From Chloroflexota bacterium (GTDB lineage Bacteria; Chloroflexota; Dehalococcoidia; JACPEP01): 56,771 nucleotides of DNA. Below, in pieces: positions 44,542-52,102 of the stretch (positions are counted from its first letter, which is position 1; the number at the start of each line of letters is the position of its first letter). The notes below the pieces were generated by a model that worked only from the letters and a program-made list of their open reading frames with translations, did not search any database and was not told where the DNA came from. The translations under genes and the position numbers were made by a program. The stretch is taken from assembly GCA_016183425.1 (NCBI GenBank), contig JACPEP010000029.1, positions 1 through 56,771 on the forward strand, written 5' to 3'.

Positions 44542-45675
44542 CTACGACCGCTGGTAGGGTATGTTTACCAGCACCTGGGTACCCTGGCCAGGGACACTCC
44601 GTATATCGCAAGCTCCTCCCAAGAGCTCAGCCCGCCGGCGCATGCTAAACAGGCCATTGGTCCTCCTGCCGTATACGTTCGGACGGTCGTAGTTGACTCC
44701 GATAAATCCGGTGCCCCAATCCACGACCTCTACCATCACCTTTTCCGCGTTGGAGGCGATGTTGACGCGAAGGCGCTTGCTATCGGCGTGCTTTCTCACG
44801 TTGGTGATCGCCTCGTGGATGATGCGATACAGCCCGGTTTCTACATCATGGGGAAGCCGGATGGGGTCGGCCGTGAAATCCACATCCCACCCGGTTTCCT
44901 GCTCCAGCTGCCGCATCTCCTGGCGAAGGGTGGTGATAAGGCCCAGGTCCCTCAGGATCGCCGGTTGGAGGCTATCGATGACCTCTCTGGTCTCCTGGAT
45001 GGCCTGCTTAACGAGAGTCCGTGCCTTAAGGAGTAGCTGTCTGGCGGGGGTGCCCTGGGGCAACGCGGTGTCCACGGTCTGGAGGTATTGGAAGGCGGAA
45101 GCCAAAGTCTGGCTCACCCCGTCGTGTACCTCCAGGCAGATGCGCTCCCTCTCCCTCTCCTGGGCCTCCAGGGTATCGCTCACCAGGTCATGTACCTGTT
45201 CCTGCTTGCCCTCCAGGTCCTGGCGCAGGGCGTCATTCTCCAGGAGAGCGCCCGCCAACTCCCCATAAATGACGACCCTGGGCAGGCACTTGGCGAATTC
45301 TTCCCGCGGCGAGACGGGGCTCCCCACCCCCAGGGCGCCCGCGGGGCCAGCCTCTGGCGCCACTGGAACACAAATGAGAGGCAGCCCATCCTTCATCGCC
45401 AAGCTCAGGGTTTCTTCAGCCTCTGATTGTCCCCCTATGAAGAGGGGTTCGGCAGCAGAGACCACCCGCCGTGCTACGGCAACATAGTCTTCCCCACCAG
45501 AGTCAGGCTCCCGCCCGTACCAAAAAATATGAGGCGCCTCGGAAGTCTCTCTATCCCAAAGGAATAAAAAGGCATAGGTGGCGGTTGTCTCCTGCCCCGC
45601 CCGATCCACTATTGATTGAAGGCGAGACGCCGGAGATGTTTGTACGGCAAGATGTATCGCGTCTTTCAGCAGCAT
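44542..45675 (-). CDS. sensor histidine kinase (HisKA_3 type) with GAF-like input
   Basis: 377 residues, soluble. Residues about 1-145 look like a GAF-type sensor (ATYAFLFLWDRET...), followed by a coiled coil (EGKQEQVHDLVSDTLEAQERE). The HisKA_3 H box is RICLEVHDGVSQTLASAFQ, and the ATPase has N box HEAITNVRKHADS, DWGTGF and a G2 region. No membrane segment, so it should sense an internal signal. It has a good promoter and precedes the response regulator and gvpA on the same strand. Confidence 0.88.
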   Translation of the reverse strand: MLLKDAIHLAVQTSPASRLQSIVDRAGQETTATYAFLFLWDRETSEAPHIFWYGREPDSGGEDYVAVARRVVSAAEPLFIGGQSEAEETLSLAMKDGLPLICVPVAPEAGPAGALGVGSPVSPREEFAKCLPRVVIYGELAGALLENDALRQDLEGKQEQVHDLVSDTLEAQERERERICLEVHDGVSQTLASAFQYLQTVDTALPQGTPARQLLLKARTLVKQAIQETREVIDSLQPAILRDLGLITTLRQEMRQLEQETGWDVDFTADPIRLPHDVETGLYRIIHEAITNVRKHADSKRLRVNIASNAEKVMVEVVDWGTGFIGVNYDRPNVYGRRTNGLFSMRRRAELLGGACDIRSVPGQGTQVLVNIPYQRS

Positions 45676-45732
45676 CGGTTCCTTCGCTTAACAAAAGGAT
45701 AAGTCCCACCGTCCTAACAAAAAATCACACTA

Positions 45733-45761
45733 AAATTACACCGTCCCCCCCCCTTTGTCAA
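45733..45761 (-). promoter_or_regulatory. promoter of the two-component system
   Basis: TTGACA (45756-45761) and TAATTT (45733-45738) with a 17-base spacer, on the minus strand. The spacer contains a run of nine G, a stretch that could vary in length by slippage. Confidence 0.7.
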
Positions 45762-46724
45762 GTGTTTTGATAGGACTTTTTCATCAACCCACTACGATGT
45801 GTAGTGGTTTCTGATAGATACCATCGGGGTGGATTAAACCTTTCAAGCTATAGAATAAGTAAAGGAAGGGTGAATGTCCATAAATAACTGTAAAACTATC
45901 GTGAAGGTTGCGTGAAGGGCAATCCCTTGCATGATTAACATCGCCGTCCTAAAAGTCATCAACAAAATGCAGGGATATTATCATGTCATTCTAAGAGGCT
46001 GTGAAGCAATTGGTTTTGGGCACCTGTCCAAGGGGCCAGCTAGATACAAAATCATGGTGTTCGAGGCGCTCACCCGCGAAAAACTCACAGCCTCTGAGGG
46101 AGTCTCCCGCCAAAGGCGAGGACGACCGAAGAATCTCTTCGCCTTGTCACCCTTCTCCCCCCGCCTATGGCGGGGAGATCGGGGTGACAGTAGAAGGGTA
46201 ATCGGCCTCGTCTCTGAGGCTGCGCCTACGGCGTAGTGCAGGTCAAGGGACAATGCCCTCACTCCCCTGCGCCTCCCCTGAGTGTTGTTATTTCCCCCTC
46301 CCCGATGTCGGGGAGGGCTGGGGTGGGGTCTTCACCGCTGTCGGGCGTGCCAGCCCCCCTTAATCCCCCCGTCAACGGGGGGATTGTCATGGTGAGCCTA
46401 TCGAACCATCAGCCCCAGGCTGTTGGTCATCAACAAAATAAGCCGCCGCCCTGTAGGGCAGGGCCCAGGGGGGGTGTCGGGGCGCAGCGTGCTGCGCCCG
46501 CTACGGACGAACGCCTATGGCGGACTGTCCTTTAGCATGTAGGGTAGGTGTAGAACCCACCCGACTACTGAACTAACACAGGGTTTGGAGGCTCTCCCTT
46601 CCCCACCCCTCGTGTTGGGTGTAGAATGATTCAGAGGAAGTGGGGCGGGTTTCGTTGTTATTCCCTCACTGTACGGCCAAACGAGACATGTTCTTGTAGT
46701 ATTTAAGAGTAGGGGGACTCTGTG
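45762..46724. repeat. repeat-rich intergenic region before hicBA
   Basis: No supported gene in about 960 bases. It contains fragments of several dispersed families: a GATGACCA/AACAAAATAAG segment (46421-46450), CCCGCC-TAT-GGCGGG (about 46140) and CGCC-TAT-GGCGG (about 46512) hairpins, and a TTCCCCACCCCTCGTGTTGGG segment (46598-46618) closely matched at 47595-47615. Short open frames here have no recognisable products. Confidence 0.65.
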
Positions 46725-46937
46725 ATGCAGAACGAATTTACAGCGATTATCGAGCGGGACGGTGAATGGTACATCGCGTACTGCCCTGAGATTCCTGGGG
46801 CAAACGGACAAGGTAAAACAATTGAGGAATGCAAAGCTAGTTTAGCGGCTGCCATTTCGCTCATACTGGAAGATCGGCGTGAAGACGCCCTGCGTGGATT
46901 ACCAGAAGACGCAATTCGTGACGTCGTTGCAGTTTAA
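46725..46937 (+). CDS. hicB: HicB-family antitoxin
   Basis: 70 residues with the HicB partial RNase H fold: FTAIIERDGEWYIAYCPEIPGANGQGKTIEECKASLAAAISLILED. ATG 46725 has AGGGGG upstream; a GTG lies three bases earlier. Its stop overlaps the hicA start (TAATG). HicB neutralises HicA and represses the operon. Confidence 0.88.
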   Translation: MQNEFTAIIERDGEWYIAYCPEIPGANGQGKTIEECKASLAAAISLILEDRREDALRGLPEDAIRDVVAV

Positions 46938-47134
46938 TGAAGAGGCAAACTCTTCTACGACATTTGCGCCGGTATGGTTGTTACCTCAAGAGAGAAGGCG
47001 GATCACATTCTCTGTGGATGAATCCATCTACTGGTGCTGTGGAGACTATCCCTCGACATGTAGAAATACCCGATAAGCTCGCCAGGAAGATTTGTAAAGG
47101 GTTGGAAATTCCCGGTATTCGCAAAGACAATTAG
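46937..47134 (+). CDS. hicA: HicA-family mRNA interferase toxin
   Basis: 65 residues of the double-stranded RNA-binding-like HicA fold. LLRHLRRYGCYLKREGGSHSLWMNP contains the catalytic His in G-G-S-H, and TIPRHVEIPDKLARKICKGLEI is the usual end. Order is hicB-hicA, with a one-base overlap. It is a type II toxin-antitoxin pair in a repeat-rich region. Confidence 0.88.
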   Translation: MKRQTLLRHLRRYGCYLKREGGSHSLWMNPSTGAVETIPRHVEIPDKLARKICKGLEIPGIRKDN

Positions 47135-47250
47135 GAACATAGTGAAAGTGACTACATAACTAGGAAATCCAGCGGATGACCTACAGCCTTTGTTGATGTG
47201 ACGTCGATGGGAGTAAGTAAGGAGAAGCTGGACGGGTGTTGATTGAAAGG

Positions 47251-47445
47251 CTAAAGGTACAATCGCTCGCGGGCGTTCAGGATTGTCAGCCCTACGATTC
47301 GATTTTCTCTGGTACGGACAACCACACCCTCGTCGGTGACGTCTGAGTCGTCGGCAGGATACGGATTGCCGAAGTAAATATACAGCACGTCGCCTTCTGA
47401 ATCGTAATCCAGCTTTACGTTCTTAAGCTCTAGTTTTGCGGCCAT
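47251..47445 (-). CDS. DUF2283-family protein
   Basis: 64 residues: KLDYDSEGDVLYIYFGNP...D..VTDEGVVVRTRENRIVGLTILNA, the complete DUF2283 pattern. The function is unknown; members are often linked to toxin-antitoxin-like gene pairs. A ribosome-binding site is poor. There is no paired DUF4258 gene next to it. Confidence 0.8.
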   Translation of the reverse strand: MAAKLELKNVKLDYDSEGDVLYIYFGNPYPADDSDVTDEGVVVRTRENRIVGLTILNARERLYL

Positions 47446-47660
47446 ATTATTCCCCTAAGTAGTATGCCCGAAGGTATTTAGATGTTCAAGGCCGCTTGGC
47501 TTGTTGCCAAATGCGGAACCCACCTTCAATTGGTGGGGTGTATTTCGTTGCACATCACCCACCTGCGGTTTGTCAAGGTTTTCTTGCCGCCCTCCTTCCC
47601 CACCCCTTGTATTGGATGTTAGAATGATTAGGAGATGTGAGGAAAGGTTAGGATAACGGT

Positions 47661-48776
47661 ATGGAGCATTTTCGCTGGCCGTGGCTGGCTCTGGTGGTGG
47701 CCTTGGCCCTCCTGGCGGGGGCGGTGGGGGGTGGGCTGGCTGGCGGCATCGCCGGCATCTACATCTCGGGAGGCAGGGGTGCCTCTACCTCCCAACCCAT
47801 CCCTACAGGCCCGGCCACTAACCTGGTGCTCAACGAGGACTCGGCCACCGTAGACGTAGCTAAAAAGGTTATCCCGGCGGTGGTGACCATCGTGAGCGTC
47901 GCCCAGGAGGATACCCGATGGGGCAAGGTGGAGCAGGAGACGGCGGCGGGGTCGGGGGTCATTATCGACAAGAAGGGCTACATTGTCACCAACGACCACG
48001 TGGTGCGGGACGCCGAGAAGCTGGTGGTGGAGCTGAGCAACGGGGAGAAGAAAGAGGCTCGGGTGCTGGGCACGGACTACCCCTATCTGGATGTGGCCGT
48101 GGTTAAGATAGACGGCAACGACCTGCCGGTGGCCGAGTTAGGAGACTCGGACCGACTGGTGGTGGGGCAGCGGGTGATGGCCGTCGGTAATCCCTTGGCC
48201 AGATTCAAGCATACCGTTAGCCAGGGAATCATCGGCGGCCTCCATCGGGGCTGGGCCAGCGAGGGGGCGGTGATGGAGGACCTCATCCAAAGCGATGCCG
48301 CCATCAACTTCGGAGGCAGCGGCGGAGCCTTGGTGAACATGGCCGGGCAGGTGGTGGGCATCAATACCACCGTCGTTCGCACTACTAAGTCGGGGGAGAT
48401 CGTGGAGGGGATGGGGTTTTCCCTCCCCATCAATATAGTGCGTACCCTGGCTCAGGAGATAATCCAGCATGGGAAAACCGCTCGGCCTTACTTCGGCATC
48501 GCCCACCAGACCCTGACGCCGGCCCTGGCCGCATCCACCGATCTCCCTGTGCCTTACGGAGTTTACGTGGTGGAGGTCAGCGCCGACAGCCCCGCCGGCC
48601 GCGCCGGCCTCAAAAAAGGCGACATCATCTCCCAGATCGGCCGCTTTCCCGTGGACGAGGACCACCCCTTTCTCAGCATCCTCATGAAGTTTAAGCCCCA
48701 GGACAAAGTATCCGTTGCCTTTCGGAGAGGAAACCGGACGATGCAGGCGGAGCTGGTGCTGATGGAACGGCCTTAG
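47661..48776 (+). CDS. HtrA/DegP-like trypsin-type serine protease with PDZ domain
   Basis: 371 residues. A single N-terminal membrane helix (WPWLALVVALALLAGAVGGG) anchors it outside the membrane. The protease domain (about 60-260) has the triad His in TNDHVV, Asp in YLDVAVVKID and Ser in FGGSGGALVN (the common form is GNSGGPL). One PDZ domain (about 275-365) follows, with VVEVSADSPAGRAGLKKGD. It probably degrades or refolds damaged extracytoplasmic proteins. Confidence 0.92.
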   Translation: MEHFRWPWLALVVALALLAGAVGGGLAGGIAGIYISGGRGASTSQPIPTGPATNLVLNEDSATVDVAKKVIPAVVTIVSVAQEDTRWGKVEQETAAGSGVIIDKKGYIVTNDHVVRDAEKLVVELSNGEKKEARVLGTDYPYLDVAVVKIDGNDLPVAELGDSDRLVVGQRVMAVGNPLARFKHTVSQGIIGGLHRGWASEGAVMEDLIQSDAAINFGGSGGALVNMAGQVVGINTTVVRTTKSGEIVEGMGFSLPINIVRTLAQEIIQHGKTARPYFGIAHQTLTPALAASTDLPVPYGVYVVEVSADSPAGRAGLKKGDIISQIGRFPVDEDHPFLSILMKFKPQDKVSVAFRRGNRTMQAELVLMERP

Positions 48777-48936
48777 GGTGCCCGGGCGTTGATTAATGTC
48801 GCCTGCCCTGAAGGGCGAGTCTAAAAGAGGATTATAGCCCTGTCCTTCAGGGCAGGATGAGGATTCTCTTCCCCGCCAGTGGCGGGGAAGAGAATCCGTT
48901 TTTGGCGTCCCCGACGCCCTTTTTGGCAGCCTGGGG

Positions 48937-49392
48937 CTAGGCGTGAAGAATGAGGATATTGCCGTCCGGGTCGTGGAAGAAACACACCTTGAACCCCGGT
49001 CGGTCGGCCCGCTCCAGGGGAGGGCTGATGAAGCGGACTCCCTGATCCTTAAGCCGCCGATAGTCTGCCTCCACATCCTTTGACCGTAGACCAAACCAGT
49101 GGACGCCGGTGTCGCAGGAGCGCTGCTGGCGGTCCAGAGGCTTTGGCTGGGGTGAGTACCACTGAATGAGCTCCAGGTTTTGCCTCTCCTCCCAGCCCTC
49201 TGTCTTGAAGTGGGCCATACGGCAGTGAACGTCGGAGAGGCCGAGAAGCTGCTCCAGATACGCCTTTCTCTCCGACGAGTCGTCCACTATAGCATCGCCC
49301 ACCTGCTCCAGCCCCAGGACATCCCGGTAGAAGGCGATGGCTTTATCCATGTCAGAGACGCAGATGGTGGTATAAGCGTAGAACATACCCAA
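48937..49392 (-). CDS. VOC-superfamily (glyoxalase/dioxygenase) protein
   Basis: 151 residues, paired beta-alpha-beta-beta-beta units: FYAYTTICVSDMDKAIAFYRDVLGLEQVGD in the first half and VHWFGLRSKDVEADYRRLKDQGV...CFFHDPDGNILIL in the second. The substrate cannot be read from the sequence. TTG 49392 has GGAG at a good distance; ATG 49386 is the alternative. It is downstream of the MoaD-like gene on the same strand. Confidence 0.83.
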   Translation of the reverse strand: MGMFYAYTTICVSDMDKAIAFYRDVLGLEQVGDAIVDDSSERKAYLEQLLGLSDVHCRMAHFKTEGWEERQNLELIQWYSPQPKPLDRQQRSCDTGVHWFGLRSKDVEADYRRLKDQGVRFISPPLERADRPGFKVCFFHDPDGNILILHA

Positions 49393-49409
49393 GATAGTCT
49401 CCTTTCTTT

Positions 49410-49694
49410 CTATCCTCCCTCAATAGGGGCTATGAAGAAAACCACGTCTCCCTCCGTCAAAGGGACTTCGGGGCTCTTCACCCGCTCTTCATTATGGGTA
49501 ACCAAGAGCTCGCCGCAAAACTGCCCGTCATTGGTCAGTATAAGCCGCTTCAGGTCCTGGCCGTAGCGTTGCGCCATGACCTCCACCAGGTCGTGAAGGG
49601 TGGCGCCGGGGGCCATCTCCAGGCTGACCTGGCTGGTGCCCAGTCCGCCTTTGGCGGACTGGAGAAGGGCGAAGGCCTTTACCGATATCTTCAC
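49410..49694 (-). CDS. MoaD/ThiS-like ubiquitin-fold sulfur carrier
   Basis: 94 residues ending in the diglycine P-I-E-G-G that is adenylated and thiolated in MoaD. MKISVKAFALL, TLHDLVEVMAQRYG and LTEGDVVFF are the beta-grasp landmarks. The early loop contains a 23-bp perfect palindrome that adds residues (LQSAKGGLG). Its start overlaps the molybdopterin enzyme stop by four bases, so it may supply sulfur for that enzyme's cofactor. Confidence 0.85.
   Translation of the reverse strand: MKISVKAFALLQSAKGGLGTSQVSLEMAPGATLHDLVEVMAQRYGQDLKRLILTNDGQFCGELLVTHNEERVKSPEVPLTEGDVVFFIAPIEGG
49640..49662. repeat. 23-bp perfect palindrome inside the moaD-like gene
   Basis: CCAGTCCGCC-TTT-GGCGGACTGG, ten pairs around three bases. 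It is the longest copy of the TCCGCC-N3-GGCGGA family and is fully within coding sequence. Confidence 0.9.
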
Positions 49695-51772
49695 GCCGTG
49701 GCCTCGGCGGGACGCACCCTGACCAGGAAAGCCTTCAGGGCTGGATTGCCCCCTACCGGATCGACGGGGGTCTCGTCGGTGAGGAGGTTTACGTTGGCCT
49801 CTTTCCAGCCGTAGGAGAGGTTGACCACGCCGGGGATGATGTCGGGCGTCACCTTGGCCTTAAGCCGGATGGCCCCGCGCCGGGATTCCACCACCGTCAT
49901 CTCACCCTGGATGACGCCGTACCGGGCAGCGGTATCGGGGTGGATCTCCACCACCGGCTCGGGATATTTCTGGCGCAGGCGAGGCACGTTGCGCAGAGAG
50001 GAGGCCAGGTATTCCAGGAGGCGGGCTCCGCTGGTAGCGATAACGGGGTATTCCTTCGCTATGTCCGGGGTACTGACGGGACTCTCCGGAGGCTCTCGGT
50101 GCTCGGGCAATGGATTGAGACCCACCTTAGCCAGGGTCTCCGAGTATAGCTCCACCTTTCCTGAAGGGGTGGGCAGGCCCTGGGTTTCGTACTCTCTGTA
50201 GGTCATAGTACCGTAAGGCACCCCCGCCGGCGCCTCCCGGAGCTGCTGCACGGTCAGCCCCATGGGCCGCAGCATATAATTGAAGGCCTCCTCCTCATCC
50301 CGCCACGGAAAGTATTCCTCGTAGCCCAGCCGGTGGGCCACCTCCCGCCAGAACTTCAGGTCGGACCAGGCCTCTTCATACTGCACCACTTTTCGGCGCA
50401 TGTTGATGATGGGCAGATTGTAGAAACCGTGGCCGCCCAGAAGCTCGTCCCTCTCCAGAAAAGTAGCCGCCGGCAGCACCATGTGAGCCAGCTCCGCCGT
50501 CTCGTTCCAGAAAGGGGTCATCACGGCCAGGAAGTCCAGGGTTTTTAGCGCCGCTTCCAATTTCTTGGCATTGGGCCAGGTGAGGAGGGGGTTGGTGCCC
50601 ACGACGACCATGGCTTTGATAGGATAAGGCTGGCCAGTGAGAAGGGCATCGTACATGAGCATCCCCTGGCCCTCTCCAAAAAGACGGCCGTGGGTGGAAT
50701 AGAAGAAGGGGAAGCGGTCGATGCCCAGGGGAATGCCCTCCATCCTGTCCAGCTCCCGGACGGGGCTGAAAAGGGGACGGGGGGCGCTCACCAGGCCGCC
50801 GGGGACGTCGTAGTTGCCCGTTATGGCGTGGAGGATGGCGATGGAGCGGGAGGCCTCCACACCAGTGTTTTTCATGTCCAGGCCGTTCCAACCCTGGAGG
50901 ATGCAGGCGGGCTTGGTGGTGGCGAAAACCTCCGCTATCTGGCGGATCTTGTCCGCGGGCACCCAGGTTATCTTCTCCACCGCCTCCGGCGAGTAGCTTT
51001 TCACGTGATCCGCCAGGCGGTCGAAACCCACCGTCCAGTGCTCCACAAACTCCTTGTCATAGAGGCCGCGCTCAATGATGACATTGATCAGAGCCAGGGC
51101 CAGGGCGGCGTCGCTTCCCGGCCGGGGCTGGACGTGTATGTGGGCACGCTGGGCGGGGGGAGTTCGCCGCGGGTCGATGACAATGAGCTGACGCCCCCGC
51201 ATCCTTTCCGGACTCAGGCGCCAGCCCCGGGGCGGGGTGGAGTTCTCCGGGTTCACGGCCCACAGGACGACGCATTTGGCATTCTCGATGTCCGGGAAGA
51301 CCTGCTTCCCCACCGTGAGGGTGTAGCCAATGTGGCGAATGCGAGAGCACATGCTATCCACAGAGAAGACGTTGGGGGTGCCGAAGAAATCGGTGAAGCG
51401 GCGCAAGAGGTCTAGGGTGGGTGGGCCCTGGGTCAAAAGCTGGAAGCCGTAGAAAAGGGCGAAGGCGCGGGCGCCGTACTCCTTTTTGACCTTTTTCATC
51501 TCGTCGGTCACGGTGTCCAGCGCCTCGTCCCAGGATATGCGCTTCCACTCGCCCCTTTCTTTTTTCATGGGATACTTGATGCGATCCTGAGCGTAGAACC
51601 AGTCTACGGTATAGCCCGCCTTGGGGCACAGTCGCCCCTTGTTTACCGGGTACTCCTTCATGCCGGTCACCTTGACGATGCGGTCTCCCCGGACCTGGAC
51701 GTTGATGCCACAGCCCCCCAGACACAGTTGACAAACCGTTTTAACCTCCCGCTCCGGGACGTCCGTTGCCAT
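49691..51772 (-). CDS. molybdopterin oxidoreductase (DMSO reductase superfamily) catalytic subunit
   Basis: 693 residues, no Tat signal, so probably cytoplasmic. The N-terminal [4Fe-4S] motif is C-x2-C-x3-C (CQLCLGGC) with the fourth Cys in GRLCPKAG. A likely Mo/W ligand Cys is in SVDSMCSRIRH. The C-terminal dinucleotide-binding domain begins about residue 575 (PVIATSGARLLEYLASSLRN). It resembles thiosulfate/polysulfide reductases and acetylene hydratase; no iron-sulfur or membrane subunit is adjacent. ATG 51772 follows AAAGGAGGA. It is coupled to the MoaD-like gene. Confidence 0.85.
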   Translation of the reverse strand: MATDVPEREVKTVCQLCLGGCGINVQVRGDRIVKVTGMKEYPVNKGRLCPKAGYTVDWFYAQDRIKYPMKKERGEWKRISWDEALDTVTDEMKKVKKEYGARAFALFYGFQLLTQGPPTLDLLRRFTDFFGTPNVFSVDSMCSRIRHIGYTLTVGKQVFPDIENAKCVVLWAVNPENSTPPRGWRLSPERMRGRQLIVIDPRRTPPAQRAHIHVQPRPGSDAALALALINVIIERGLYDKEFVEHWTVGFDRLADHVKSYSPEAVEKITWVPADKIRQIAEVFATTKPACILQGWNGLDMKNTGVEASRSIAILHAITGNYDVPGGLVSAPRPLFSPVRELDRMEGIPLGIDRFPFFYSTHGRLFGEGQGMLMYDALLTGQPYPIKAMVVVGTNPLLTWPNAKKLEAALKTLDFLAVMTPFWNETAELAHMVLPAATFLERDELLGGHGFYNLPIINMRRKVVQYEEAWSDLKFWREVAHRLGYEEYFPWRDEEEAFNYMLRPMGLTVQQLREAPAGVPYGTMTYREYETQGLPTPSGKVELYSETLAKVGLNPLPEHREPPESPVSTPDIAKEYPVIATSGARLLEYLASSLRNVPRLRQKYPEPVVEIHPDTAARYGVIQGEMTVVESRRGAIRLKAKVTPDIIPGVVNLSYGWKEANVNLLTDETPVDPVGGNPALKAFLVRVRPAEATA

Positions 51773-52102
51773 AGTTCCTCCTTTTTTCTCTGTCATCGAG
51801 GATGTATAGGGGATATAAGGTAGTATACTGTGAGCCCCTAAAGGAGTCAATTGGCTGTGGAGACCGTTTAATACCACCTTGAAATCACCCCCAAACCCCC
51901 TCGTGGGGGTTCAAGGAACCCCTTTGCGGTTAAATTTACGTTGATCATTGAAGACCTCTTTTTTGAACTGGGGACAAAGTACCTCCATTAGTCCTCTATG
52001 ACAACGTGATGTATACTGTAGAAACAAAAAGTTGAAGGCGGGCGGTGACGAGCACCCAATGGTGCCCTCTTCTGAGAAAAAGGTAGCGGGGAAACCTCGT
52101 TA
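51773..52102. other. divergent intergenic region with repeat fragment
   Basis: No gene in 330 bases. It contains the promoter and leader of the leftward molybdopterin gene, an inverted CCCCCTCGTGGGGG stretch with CAAGGAACCCCTTTG (about 51897-51927; related to 31499), and a TATACT box at 52012-52017 that may serve the rightward glycosyltransferase but lacks a good -35 box. Confidence 0.55.
51822..51850 (-). promoter_or_regulatory. promoter of the molybdopterin oxidoreductase operon
   Basis: TTGACT (51845-51850) and TATACT (51822-51827), 17 bases apart on the minus strand. The predicted start is about 40 bases before the ATG at 51772. Confidence 0.75.

Noticed and set aside
45931-46236. Plus-strand reading frame (101 residues) in the repeat region
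   Set aside because: It runs through dispersed palindromic repeats, has no ribosome-binding site and no recognisable domain.
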